Assembly: GCF_012184415.1 (NCBI RefSeq)
Contig: NZ_VTOX01000001.1
Coordinates: 310,001-374,000 of the forward strand
DNA from: Ramlibacter lithotrophicus
GTDB lineage: Bacteria; Pseudomonadota; Gammaproteobacteria; Burkholderiales; Burkholderiaceae_C
DNA: 64,000 nucleotides
Reading direction: 5' to 3'
Under the pieces are notes generated by a model. It was given only the letters and a program-made list of their open reading frames with translations. It did no database searches and had not been told where the DNA came from. The translations under genes and the position numbers were made by a program. This document shows positions 49,752 through 58,615 of this stretch, piece by piece. Positions within the stretch are counted from its first letter, which is position 1. Each line of letters begins with the position of its first letter.

Positions 49752-50996
49752 TCAGGCGGCGTGTTTTCTCCCCTTGATCGGAACGACCGCTGCGCCCTTC
49801 GTGTGCGGCGCGGCGCAGAACCGCGCCCAGTCGTTCATCATCCGGCGGCGCTTGTCCATCAGCTCGCCGCGACGGTATGCCGCTTCAACCTTGTCGCCGA
49901 TCGCGTGCGCGAGGGCCATCTCGGCCACGTCGCGCGGGTGGTTTGTGAACTCGGACGCCCAGTCGCGGAACGTCGAGCGAAACCCGTGCGGGACCGCATC
50001 CACCTTCATGCGGCGCATCACGGCCGTGAGGGTCATATCGCTCAGGGTCTTGCCAGTCGGCGATGGGAAAACGAGTTCCGAGCCTTCGATGCGGGGCAGG
50101 GCGCGCAGCAACTTGAGCGCGGCCGGCGACAGGGGCACGCGGTGCTCCTTGCCGGCCTTCATGCGCTCGCCTGGAATGGTCCAGACGCCGTCCTCGAGGT
50201 CGAGCTCTGGCCAGGTCGCGCCGCGCACCTCACCGGAGCGGGCGGCCGTCAGGATCGCGAATTCCAGTGCGCGGGCGCCCATGCCGTTCTGCTCGCGCAG
50301 CGCCGCCATGAATCCCGGAAGCTCCTTCACATCGAGCGCGGCGTGATGCTCCACCTTGGCGACCTTCGTCGGTGCCGGCAGGAGCTTGTCGAGGTGCCCA
50401 CGCCAGCGCGCCGGGTTCTCGCCGCTACGATAGCCGCGGACGGTGGCCCAGTTCAACACGGATTCAATGCGGCCGCGCACGCGCGAGGCGGTCTCCGTCT
50501 TCGTGGTCCAGATCGGCTCCAGTATTTTGAGCACATGCGCCAGGGTGACGTCGCGCACCAGCAGTTTCCCGACGACGGGGTTCGCGTACAGCTCAAGGGT
50601 GTTGCTCCACTGCTGACGGTGCTTGTCGTTGCGCCACTCGGCCGACTTCGCGTCGACGTAGCTGATGACGCATTCGGCGAAGGTCTTCGCAGCGGCCGCG
50701 GTGGCACGCAGGGCGCTGCGCGCTTCCTTGCGCTCCTCGATCGGGTCTATTCCGGCGTCGATCTTGGTGCGCGCCGCCCGTGCCTTGTCGCGCGCGGTGG
50801 CCAGCGTCACATCAGGGAAGCCGCCGAGCCCCATGTCCCGCCGGCGACCGGCGAAGGTGAACCGCAACACCCACGTTCGCGCGCCACTATCCGTTACCTG
50901 CAAGTGCAGCCCCGAGACGCCGCCCACGGCGTGCAATCCGGGCGTCTTGAGGCGGCCGACCTGCAGCGCCGACAGTTCAGGAGCCTTGCGAGGCAT
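49752..50996 (-). CDS. Tyrosine-type integrase, P4 family
   Basis: This 414-residue integrase has the P4-type arm-binding N-terminus (LSALQVGRLKTPGLHAVGGV, RRRDMGLGGFPDVTLATARD), a core-binding SAM-like domain and the catalytic domain with Arg in TAARSGEVRG, Lys-containing turn, HGFRSTFRDWA (HxxR), a second His in ALAHAIGDKVEAAYRRG and the Tyr of that same block. Start at 50996 has GAGGAG six bases upstream; an earlier in-frame ATG would add 34 residues not typical of the family. It reads inward from attR and should catalyse integration into tRNA-Ser. Confidence 0.93.
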   Translation of the reverse strand: MPRKAPELSALQVGRLKTPGLHAVGGVSGLHLQVTDSGARTWVLRFTFAGRRRDMGLGGFPDVTLATARDKARAARTKIDAGIDPIEERKEARSALRATAAAAKTFAECVISYVDAKSAEWRNDKHRQQWSNTLELYANPVVGKLLVRDVTLAHVLKILEPIWTTKTETASRVRGRIESVLNWATVRGYRSGENPARWRGHLDKLLPAPTKVAKVEHHAALDVKELPGFMAALREQNGMGARALEFAILTAARSGEVRGATWPELDLEDGVWTIPGERMKAGKEHRVPLSPAALKLLRALPRIEGSELVFPSPTGKTLSDMTLTAVMRRMKVDAVPHGFRSTFRDWASEFTNHPRDVAEMALAHAIGDKVEAAYRRGELMDKRRRMMNDWARFCAAPHTKGAAVVPIKGRKHAA

Positions 50997-51061
50997 GTAG
51001 TCTCCTCGTTGGTACTTCGGTATCTGGAATTTTCTCCGCCATGTCTTGGTATCCAACGTGA

Positions 51062-51086
51062 TACCCAACAATCTAGCGTAGATTGT
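51062..51086. promoter_or_regulatory. Inverted repeat and arm-like site between int and attR
   Basis: ACAATCT-AGCGT-AGATTGT at 51068-51086 is a perfect 7-bp inverted repeat. It overlaps TACCCAACAA at 51062-51071, which also occurs at 36435-36444 near the left end. These may be integrase or excisionase binding sites, or the int operator. Confidence 0.45.
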
Positions 51087-51190
51087 GCGAGAGTGCAAGA
51101 GAGGATGCGAGAGGGATTATCGGCGCCGCTCCTCTGGAAATCAGCGCGCGCGAGAGTTTGCAAGACTTCCTGAAGTTCTATTCCGGCAGA

Positions 51191-51204
51191 CGCCCTCTCC
51201 GCCA
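51191..51204 (+). other. attR: attachment core
   Basis: CGCCCTCTCCGCCA is identical to the last 14 bases of tRNA-Ser (36378-36391). The bases before it differ from the tRNA, and the bases after it run into a terminator, as expected for the chromosomal side. Confidence 0.85.
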
Positions 51205-51210
51205 AAACAG

Positions 51211-51240
51211 AAAGCCCGCCATCGGCGGGCTTTGTGTTTT
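51211..51240 (+). terminator. Terminator displaced from tRNA-Ser by the integration
   Basis: AAAGCCCGCC (51211-51220), loop ATC, GGCGGGCTTT (51224-51233), then GTGTTTT. It begins six bases after attR, and before integration would have followed the tRNA. The left end of the element has its own weaker hairpin. Confidence 0.85.
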
Positions 51241-51542
51241 GGTGAACAGGCGGGATGCAGAACCCGCGCCGCGGGTTCGCTCGGCACGGCCGCGGGACGG
51301 CCGTGACGGACGGCGCAGCCGGGCCCAGCGGGCCGCCGAGGCGGTGAGCCGCCGCAGCGCAATCCCGCCCTCTCCGGCCCGCCATCGGCGGGCTTTGTGT
51401 TTTGGTGAACAGGCGGGATGCAGAACCCGCGCCGCGGGTTCGCTCGGCACGGCCGCGGGACGGCCGTGACGGACGGCGCAGCCGGGCCCAGCGGGCCGCC
51501 AAGTCGGTGAGCCGCCGCAGCGCAACCCCGGCCGCTCCGCCA
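51214..51542 (+). repeat. 163-bp tandem repeat containing split tRNA T-arm sequence
   Basis: Copy 1 is 51214-51376 and copy 2 is 51377-51539, nearly identical until the last 45 bases. Each has the terminator-like hairpin, then GCCGCGGGTTCG (as in the tRNA T-arm), about 90 bases of GC-rich palindromic sequence, then AATCCCGCCCTCTCCG in copy 1 (exact 16-base match to tRNA 36373-36388) or a degenerate form ending CCGCTCCGCCA in copy 2. No gene is seen between 51205 and 51720. Confidence 0.8.
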
Positions 51543-51720
51543 GAACCGGTTGCCGTGTCTCGGCCCATGGCATCGATAACGGGCGGCCGTGGACCGTGCG
51601 GCGCTCGCGACGGCAGGTTGACGAAACGCAACAATCAGATCGCCGACGTGGACGCGCGATAAAAGTCGAGGCAGAGTTCGGCACCGACAAGCTCAGCCAT
51701 TGGGTGTGTCGCAGATCCAC

Positions 51721-54612
51721 ATGCCATCGCCAGCCACCTCCAGCAGCACCAGCGTTGTTCGCCTCTCTTCCGATTCCCAGATTGATGCCCTGCTGGCGCA
51801 GGTGAAGTGGGGCGGCGCCGTCGGCACCGGCGCAAGCCTCACCTTCAGTTTTCCGTGGACGACCAACTCGTCTGCGTTATTTTCCGGCTACGACGGCGCG
51901 ACATATTCCTCGCTTGGTGAAAACACGGCGGCGTACCGCTTTGGATTGAATGCCACCCAGCCCGCCGCGGCCACGGGCGCCTTGCGGGCATGGGCCAACG
52001 TGGCCAACATCAGCTTCTCCGAGGTCACGGACACCAGCAGCAGCGTGGGAGACATCCGCTTCGGCTGGACCTCGGCGACGGAGAGCACCAGCACCGGCAA
52101 CGAGCCCTGGGGCTGGGCCTACTATCCCAACGCGTACTGGCCGAGCGGCGGAGACATCTGGATCAGCACGCTGTCCTCCGGCGCCAGCGCCTCGTCGTGG
52201 GCGGTCGGCTCGTACAACTACATGTCGCTGATCCACGAGATCGGCCATGCGATCGGACTGAAGCACACCTTCGAAGACAGCCCGACGCTAGCGGCGTCGC
52301 TGGACACGCGCCAGTACTCCGTCATGTCCTACACCGACGCGGCGCACAGCCTCTTCGTGGACCTGACTCAAAACGCGAACGGCTCGGTCTCGTGGCGGTC
52401 CTATAACGTGCAGCCCGAAACGCCGATGGTGCTGGACATCGCGGCGATGCAATACATCTACGGCCCCAATCTGGGCCACAGGACCGGGGACGACGTCTAC
52501 ACCTTCGATCCGGCGACGCCGTTCCTGAAGACCATCTGGGACGCGGGCGGCAACGACACGATCTCGGTGGCGAATTTCTCCCGGGGCTCCACGATCGACC
52601 TGCGGCCGGGTCACTATTCCAGCATCGCCATCCTCTCGGACTCGACGGCAGGGTACAACTGGACGACGCCCCCGCCAACGCCCACTTACGACGGGACGGA
52701 CAACCTCGGCATCGCTTACAACGCCATGATCGAGAACGCCGTCGGCGGCGCCGGCAGCGACGTCCTGCGAGGGAACGACGTGGCCAACCACCTGGATGGC
52801 GGCGCTGGCAACGACGTCCTCTACGGCGGGGCCGGTAACGATTTCTTCGACTGGGACGCCACGAAGCGCGGCGGCACAGACGTCTTCTATGGCGGAACGG
52901 GGGACGACCAGTTCGTGCTCACGCCGGGGGATCAGGTGATCGAGTACGCCGACGAGGGCGCCGACACCGTCTACGTGAGCATGTCGTACACGCTCGGCGA
53001 CAACCTGGAGAACCTCTTCCTGCTGGGTTCCGCGGGCCTGGCGCTCACCGGCAATGTGCTGGACAACCTGATCAAGGGTGGTGCCGGAAACGACACGATC
53101 AGCGGTGGGGCCGGCAATGACGTTGCCGTCTACGACCGGCCGAGTTCCGAGTACGTGATCGTCGTCACCTCCAGCAGCAGCACCCTCTCGTCGACCGCCA
53201 GCGGCAACGATGTGCTCTACGGTGTCGAGTTCGCGCAATTCTCCGACAAGCGCGTCGCGCTGATCGACACCGTCGCGCCCACGCTTGTTGCGCTCAACCC
53301 GGCGGACGAATCCACGCGCGTTGCGATTGGTACGAACGTGGTGTTGACGTTCAGCGAGGCGATCCAGCGCGGCACGGGCAGCATTGTCCTGAAGACTGCT
53401 GCCGGCACGGTGGTCGCCACCTATGACGCTGCCAGCAGTGCCAACGTGAGCATCTCAGGTAGTACGCTGACGATCAACCCCAGCGCCGATCTGTCGTACA
53501 GCACAAGCTACAAGGTCGAATTCGCCAGTGGCTCGATCAAGGACCTGGCCGGCAACAGCTACTCGGGCACCGCCGACTACAACTTCACGACGGCGGCACC
53601 GCCCGATCTGATTGCGCCCGCAGCGATCACGTTCAGCCCCGCCGACGCGGCAACCGGCGTGACGGTTGAGAGCAACGTGGTGGTCACCTTCAGCGAGCCG
53701 ATCCAGCGCGGCACGGGCAGCATCATCCTGAAGACGGCAGCTGGCGTCACGGTGGAGACGTACAACGCGGCGACCAGCGCCAACCTGAGCATCTCGGGCA
53801 GCACCCTGACGATCAGTCCGGGCGCCGACCTGAGCTACGGCACCGGTTACAAGGTGGAGTTCGCTGCCGGCACGATCAAGGACCCGGCGGGCAACAGCTA
53901 TGCGGGCACCACAAGCTATGACTTCGCCACGATAGCGGGCTTGAAAATCATCGGCACGCAAGCGGCCGACACTCTCAGTGGGGGAGCGGGGGTCGATCAA
54001 ATATTTGGCCAATCCGGGGACGACGTGCTGAGCGGACTGGGGGCCGAGGACCACCTGGATGGCGGCGCCGGCACCGACACGGCGGCTTACCTCGGACAGC
54101 GCGACCAGTACAGCCTCGGCGCCATCCTGACCGGCGGCTCCGCTGGCTTTCAAGTGATCGGCTGGCCGACCCGAGAAGGCACGGACACCCTGGTCAACAT
54201 CGAACGGCTGCGATTCACAGACACCAAAGTGGCGCTGGATCTCGATGGCAATGCAGGTACGGTAGCCAGGATTCTGGGGGCTGTCTTTGGCGCGCCCATG
54301 CTCCAGAACCAGGCATTCGTAGGGATCGGCCTGAGCCTCGCGGACACTGGCTTGTCCTCCGAGCAGTTGATGCAGCTGGCGCTTGATGTCAGGCTGGGGC
54401 AGGGCGTCCGAAGTGCGCAGGTGGTGGAACTGCTCTACACCAACATCGTTGGCGTGGCACCCGATGCGGACACCATGGCAAGTTTCGTCCAGCTGATCGA
54501 GGGAGGCACCTTCACCAACGCAGGCTTGGGCGTCTACGCGGCCGAGACCGACTACAACGCCGAACACATTGGCCTGGCAGGTCTGGCGCAGACCGGGATT
54601 GCGTACTTGTAA
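51721..54612 (+). CDS. Serralysin-like RTX metalloprotease with Ig-like repeats
   Basis: This 963-residue protein is a predicted secreted zinc protease. The M10B motif HEIGHAIGLKH is at residues 172-182 and the Met-turn at M202 (SVMSY). RTX calcium-binding nonapeptides follow at about 341-377 and 450-472, two Ig-like (SbsA/Big_5) domains at about 516-627 and 630-738 that are close duplicates, more RTX at 744-793, and a DUF4214-like end at about 865-963. There is no N-terminal signal, consistent with type I export through the C-terminal region. No type I secretion genes are next to it. The ATG at 51721 is chosen; TTG 51700 or GTG 51706 would add a few residues. It lies 179 bases past the tandem repeat. 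Confidence 0.9.
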   Translation: MPSPATSSSTSVVRLSSDSQIDALLAQVKWGGAVGTGASLTFSFPWTTNSSALFSGYDGATYSSLGENTAAYRFGLNATQPAAATGALRAWANVANISFSEVTDTSSSVGDIRFGWTSATESTSTGNEPWGWAYYPNAYWPSGGDIWISTLSSGASASSWAVGSYNYMSLIHEIGHAIGLKHTFEDSPTLAASLDTRQYSVMSYTDAAHSLFVDLTQNANGSVSWRSYNVQPETPMVLDIAAMQYIYGPNLGHRTGDDVYTFDPATPFLKTIWDAGGNDTISVANFSRGSTIDLRPGHYSSIAILSDSTAGYNWTTPPPTPTYDGTDNLGIAYNAMIENAVGGAGSDVLRGNDVANHLDGGAGNDVLYGGAGNDFFDWDATKRGGTDVFYGGTGDDQFVLTPGDQVIEYADEGADTVYVSMSYTLGDNLENLFLLGSAGLALTGNVLDNLIKGGAGNDTISGGAGNDVAVYDRPSSEYVIVVTSSSSTLSSTASGNDVLYGVEFAQFSDKRVALIDTVAPTLVALNPADESTRVAIGTNVVLTFSEAIQRGTGSIVLKTAAGTVVATYDAASSANVSISGSTLTINPSADLSYSTSYKVEFASGSIKDLAGNSYSGTADYNFTTAAPPDLIAPAAITFSPADAATGVTVESNVVVTFSEPIQRGTGSIILKTAAGVTVETYNAATSANLSISGSTLTISPGADLSYGTGYKVEFAAGTIKDPAGNSYAGTTSYDFATIAGLKIIGTQAADTLSGGAGVDQIFGQSGDDVLSGLGAEDHLDGGAGTDTAAYLGQRDQYSLGAILTGGSAGFQVIGWPTREGTDTLVNIERLRFTDTKVALDLDGNAGTVARILGAVFGAPMLQNQAFVGIGLSLADTGLSSEQLMQLALDVRLGQGVRSAQVVELLYTNIVGVAPDADTMASFVQLIEGGTFTNAGLGVYAAETDYNAEHIGLAGLAQTGIAYL

Positions 54613-54838
54613 GGCAGATGGCGCCTGACGGGCGGGAGCCATGCCACCTGGCTGATCCTGGTGAGCAAGAGGGCCGTCGACGATGTCGACATCGCGCGGC
54701 ACGCAACACGAGAGGCGACGGGCGGATCTACGAAGCCGTTGACGCGGCCGTGGCCCGCTCCGGCCGAACACGAAGGCGCGCGGCAGTGGCCCTTGCTGTT
54801 TCTGGCTCTGGGCGGGACGCCGGAGCCGGGCAGCCGCT

Positions 54839-55150
54839 TCAGTACCCGATGCTCAGCGCCGGAACGTCCACGTGCACGACCGGCTTGCCCAGCGCCGCGC
54901 TGGCCGCACGGGCGAATTCGCCGGCCCAGCCGGCATCCGTGAACTTCGACGGCCCGGCGGCCTGCGCCACCACGACTACCTTGTCGGCCGTGAGCACCTT
55001 GCCGGTCGGGCGCAACGGCTCGCAGCCCATCTCGGTGAATTGCCGGTCCAGCCAGGCCCGAGCCGCCTCGGCGCTCATGGGCTCGGCCTTCTCGAGGTCC
55101 ATCCGCAGCGGGGCGGTGTCCTTGAACGTGACGGTCACTTCACTCCTCAT
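54839..55150 (-). CDS. Small conserved hypothetical protein
   Basis: This 103-residue protein (start MRSEVTVTFKDTAPLRMDLE) has an alternating beta-alpha pattern (KVVVVAQAAG, then PVVHVDVPALSIGY). I recognise no domain. It has no partner on its strand; the protease gene ends on the opposite strand 226 bases away, with no feature seen between. Confidence 0.6.
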   Translation of the reverse strand: MRSEVTVTFKDTAPLRMDLEKAEPMSAEAARAWLDRQFTEMGCEPLRPTGKVLTADKVVVVAQAAGPSKFTDAGWAGEFARAASAALGKPVVHVDVPALSIGY

Positions 55151-55331
55151 GGCAGCTCCTGTTGCCTCGGCCGGCGGCCGATGCCCGGATTATGGCTGGC
55201 GCGCGGAGCCGGTTTCGTCAGAGCCGGCAGGAGCGGCCGCAAGGCAAGGCCACGTGAGCACCTGCCGCTGACGGCATGCTGACGTGCGTCAAACAATGCC
55301 GGGAGCCCTCGGCTTCAAATAGCCGGCAGAC

Positions 55332-55571
55332 ATGGACGAGATGGCCCAGTTCTTTCTCCTGTTCGAGGAGTGGGAAGTCGCCGATCACGCGGCGGCCCGG
55401 GCGGAGTGCTGCCTGGGCCGGACGCTGGACGCCTTCTGCGACGGCCGCGGCCCGGCGCCCAGCGTCGTCAGCGTCCAGGAGGCCAGGCGCCTGCGCCTGG
55501 CCGCCGTCGATCGGCTGCGCGCCCTGCGGGCGCTGGCCGAGCGGGCGCGCAGGAACGCCCGGGTGCTCTGA
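55332..55571 (+). CDS. Small hypothetical protein, helical
   Basis: This 79-residue frame starts with ATG at 55332 and encodes an acidic helix (MAQFFLLFEEWEVADHAAAR) followed by an Arg/Ala-rich helix. Two adjacent cysteines (AECCLG) are present. No clear Shine-Dalgarno. Function unknown. Confidence 0.5.
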   Translation: MDEMAQFFLLFEEWEVADHAAARAECCLGRTLDAFCDGRGPAPSVVSVQEARRLRLAAVDRLRALRALAERARRNARVL

Positions 55572-55685
55572 CTCTTCTGTAGGACAACATCCATTCTTTC
55601 GGCTGAGCCAACACAGCCAAGCTGTGCAGCAGTAAAGTCTGCCGAACGTCCAGCGCTTGTGCTGGGTTGTCAACGGGAGAAGAGC

Positions 55686-55895
55686 ATGATCGAGACCACG
55701 AACGAAACCCCACGGCCGCGTGCGAAGCGCGGTTTTGCCGTCATGGACCCGACCCGCGTGCGCGAGATCGCGAGCATGGGTGGCCGTACGGCCCATGCGA
55801 ACGGCCGGGCCCATGAATTCACGTCCGAGGAGGCGCGAGCCGCCGGCAAGAAGCGCCACCAGCGCCGCGTCGAGGCCACGCCCACGGCCACCTGA
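55686..55895 (+). CDS. KGG-type stress-induced protein
   Basis: This 69-residue hydrophilic protein has the KGG-repeat style: GFAVMDPTRVREIASMGGRT, then AHANGRAHEFTSEEARAAGK. Such proteins (GsiB/con-10 like) are made under general stress and are thought to protect by disorder. The ATG at 55686 follows GGAGA by five bases; a terminator lies 42 bases after the stop. Confidence 0.8.
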   Translation: MIETTNETPRPRAKRGFAVMDPTRVREIASMGGRTAHANGRAHEFTSEEARAAGKKRHQRRVEATPTAT

Positions 55896-55937
55896 GCCCG
55901 ACCGCGGCGCGCCCGCAGCGCGTACCGCCCCGAGAAG

Positions 55938-55963
55938 ACGGCGCCCACCCAGGGCGCCGTTTT
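55938..55963 (+). terminator. Rho-independent terminator
   Basis: ACGGCGCCC (55938-55946), loop ACCCA, GGGCGCCGT (55952-55960), then TTT. It ends the KGG-protein unit. Confidence 0.85.
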
Positions 55964-56211
55964 CATTCCGGTCCAGCCAACAGTGGTGACCGGCAGTCCG
56001 GCCCACGGACGGTGTCGCTTGAGTGACACCGCTCCCCGCGCCGGCCCTGGGCGCCTGATCTTCCCGTCGAGCTTTCCACTCCGGCACCACCGCACGGTCC
56101 GCGCCGCGTGCTCCCGCGTACATTCCTCGATGGCGCAAGGACGGGGCTGCTTCTTTGCATACACTTCGCGCCTCGATTCACGATTTTGGCCGCAGCAGTG
56201 AAAGGCCCGCC
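55964..56211. other. Gap upstream of the decarboxylase gene
   Basis: No gene is supported. A hairpin CGGTGTC-n8-GACACCG lies at 56010-56031. The sequence TGCATACACT about 50 bases before the ATG could be an extended -10 box, but without a good -35 it remains a guess. Confidence 0.4.
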
Positions 56212-58476
56212 ATGAGATTCCGCTTTCCGATCGTCATCATCGACGAGGACTACCGCTCGGAGAATACGTCCGGCCTGGGCATCCGTGCCCTGGCGCAGGC
56301 GATCGAAAGCGAAGGCTTCGAAGTGCTGGGCGTCACCAGCTACGGCGACCTGTCGCAGTTCGCGCAGCAGCAGAGCCGCGCCAGCGCCTTCATCCTGTCG
56401 ATCGACGACGAGGAGTTCACGCCCGGCCCCGACCTGGACCCCGCCGTGCTGAACCTGCGCCAGTTCATCGAGCAGGTGCGCCGCAAGAACGCCGACGTGC
56501 CGATCTACCTGTACGGCGAGACCAAGACGTCGCGCCACATCCCGAACGACATCCTGCGCGAGCTGCACGGGTTCATCCACATGTTCGAGGACACGCCGGA
56601 GTTCGTCGCGCGCCACATCATCCGGGAAGCGAAGAGCTACCTCGAGGGCGTGCAGCCGCCGTTCTTCAAGGCGCTGCTCGATTACGCCGAGGACGGCTCG
56701 TACTCGTGGCACTGCCCGGGCCACTCGGGCGGCGTGGCGTTCCTCAAGAGCCCGGTCGGACAGATGTTCCACCAGTTCTTCGGCGAGAACATGCTGCGCG
56801 CCGACGTCTGCAACGCGGTGGACGAACTGGGGCAGCTGCTCGATCACACCGGGCCGGTGGCGGCCAGCGAGCGCAACGCGGCGCGCATCTTCAACGCCGA
56901 CCACTGCTTCTTCGTCACCAACGGCACCAGCACGTCCAACAAGATCGTGTGGCACCACACGGTGGCGCCGGGCGACGTGGTGGTCGTGGACCGCAACTGC
57001 CACAAGTCGATCCTGCACGCGATCATCATGACCGGCGCGATCCCCGTGTTCATGAAGCCGACGCGCAACCACTTCGGCATCATCGGGCCGATCCCGCAGA
57101 GCGAGTTCGAGCCGGCCGCGATCAAGGCCAAGATCAAGGCAAATCCGCTGCTGCAGGGCGTGGACCCGGAATCGGTCCAGCCGCGCGTGATGACGCTGAC
57201 GCAGTCGACCTACGACGGCGTTCTCTACAACACCGAGACGATCAAGAAGATGCTCGACGGCTACGTCGACACGCTGCACTTCGACGAGGCCTGGCTGCCG
57301 CACGCGGCGTTCCATCCGTTCTACGGCACCTACCATGCGATGGGCAAGAAGCGCACCAAGCCGCGCGACTCGCTGGTCTTCTCCACGCAGTCGACGCACA
57401 AGCTGCTGGCCGGCATCAGCCAGGCGAGCCACGTGCTGGTGCAGGACTCGCAGAACCGCAAGCTCGACCGGCACCTGTTCAACGAGTCGTTCCTGATGCA
57501 CACGTCGACCAGTCCGCAGTACGCGATCATCGCCAGCTGCGACGTGGCGGCGGCGATGATGGAGCCGCCGGGCGGCACCGCCCTGGTGGAGGAGTCGATC
57601 GTCGAGGCGCTCGACTTCCGCCGGGCCATGCGCAAGGTGGAGGGCGAGTACGGCAAGGACTGGTGGTTCAAGGTCTGGGGGCCGGACAAGCTGGTGGAGG
57701 AGGGCATCGGGCGCGCCGACGACTGGATCATCAAGGGCGAGGCCCGCACGGCGAAATGGCATGGCTTCGGCAGCCTGGCCGAGGGATTCAACATGCTGGA
57801 CCCGATCAAGGCCACGATCGTGACGCCCGGCCTCGACCTGAACGGCAAGTTCGCCAAGACCGGCATTCCCGCGTCGATCGTCACCCGGTTCCTGGCCGAG
57901 CACGGGATCATCGTGGAGAAGACCGGCCTCTACAGCTTCTTCATCCTGTTCACGATCGGGATCACCAAGGGCCGCTGGAACACGCTGCTGTCGGCGCTGC
58001 AGCAGTTCAAGGACGACTTCGCCAAGAACCAGCCGATGTGGCGCATCCTGCCCGAGTTCTGCCAGCAGTTCCCGCGCTACGAGCGGATGGGCCTGGCCGA
58101 CCTGTGCCAGCACGTCCACGAGCTGTACGCCAGGTACGACATCGCCCGCCTGACCACCGACATGTACCTGAGCGAGCTGACGCCGGCGATGAAGCCGAGC
58201 GACGCCTTCGCCTACATTGCCCACCGCAAGACGGTGCGCGTTCCGATCGATGACCTGGAAGGGCGGATCACCACCTCGCTGGTGACGCCGTACCCGCCCG
58301 GCATCCCGCTGCTGATCCCGGGCGAGGTCTTCAACAAGAAGATCGTCGACTACCTGAAGTTCTCGCGGGAGTTCAACGCGCAGTGCCCCGGGTTCGAGAC
58401 CGACATCCACGGCCTGGTCGAGGAGGTGGGGGCCGACGGCCAGATCCGCTATTTCGCCGACTGCGTCCCGCTCTGA
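56212..58476 (+). CDS. Basic amino-acid decarboxylase (Arg/Lys/Orn, biodegradative type)
   Basis: This 754-residue PLP enzyme belongs to the fold-type I acid-inducible decarboxylases. It has a CheY-like wing domain (residues 1-130, IVIIDEDYRSENTSGLGIRA), a PLP domain with the Schiff-base lysine K397 in STQSTHKLLAG and Asp/His of DEAWLPHAAFHP, and the C-terminal domain. It converts arginine, lysine or ornithine to the amine and CO2, consuming a proton. The family cannot be separated by substrate from what I see. No antiporter gene is adjacent. The ATG at 56212 gives the usual opening MRFRFPIVIID. Confidence 0.92.
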   Translation: MRFRFPIVIIDEDYRSENTSGLGIRALAQAIESEGFEVLGVTSYGDLSQFAQQQSRASAFILSIDDEEFTPGPDLDPAVLNLRQFIEQVRRKNADVPIYLYGETKTSRHIPNDILRELHGFIHMFEDTPEFVARHIIREAKSYLEGVQPPFFKALLDYAEDGSYSWHCPGHSGGVAFLKSPVGQMFHQFFGENMLRADVCNAVDELGQLLDHTGPVAASERNAARIFNADHCFFVTNGTSTSNKIVWHHTVAPGDVVVVDRNCHKSILHAIIMTGAIPVFMKPTRNHFGIIGPIPQSEFEPAAIKAKIKANPLLQGVDPESVQPRVMTLTQSTYDGVLYNTETIKKMLDGYVDTLHFDEAWLPHAAFHPFYGTYHAMGKKRTKPRDSLVFSTQSTHKLLAGISQASHVLVQDSQNRKLDRHLFNESFLMHTSTSPQYAIIASCDVAAAMMEPPGGTALVEESIVEALDFRRAMRKVEGEYGKDWWFKVWGPDKLVEEGIGRADDWIIKGEARTAKWHGFGSLAEGFNMLDPIKATIVTPGLDLNGKFAKTGIPASIVTRFLAEHGIIVEKTGLYSFFILFTIGITKGRWNTLLSALQQFKDDFAKNQPMWRILPEFCQQFPRYERMGLADLCQHVHELYARYDIARLTTDMYLSELTPAMKPSDAFAYIAHRKTVRVPIDDLEGRITTSLVTPYPPGIPLLIPGEVFNKKIVDYLKFSREFNAQCPGFETDIHGLVEEVGADGQIRYFADCVPL

Positions 58477-58615
58477 CGCCGGCGGCGCCTCCCGTTCGTC
58501 GCGCAACCGCGCAGTCCGTCGCCCCTGCCGGCAATCCGTCGCAAGGCACGAGCGCCCGCTGAGGCGCCTGCCTACAGTCCTCCTCGCCGGCCGACCTGGC
58601 CGTCCAGGAGGACCC

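Larger units (their letters stand above)
36392..51204. mobile_element. Integrated prophage-derived element in tRNA-Ser
   Basis: This 14.8-kb element has a P4-type integrase at its right end, 14-bp direct repeats at both ends, AlpA-like regulators, a DUF1376-type replication protein, and a tail-tip module (DUF2163-like, DUF6950-like, gpJ-like). Almost all genes read leftward. Terminase, portal, capsid, tape-measure and recognisable lysis genes are absent, so it is either a deleted prophage or a satellite-like element. The tRNA-proximal 2.8 kb is repeat-rich and holds a lone nuclease gene. Confidence 0.87.

Noticed and set aside
55670-56164. 164-residue minus-strand open frame over the KGG gene and its terminator
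   Set aside because: It is antisense to a supported small gene and crosses a strong terminator; composition is shadow-like.
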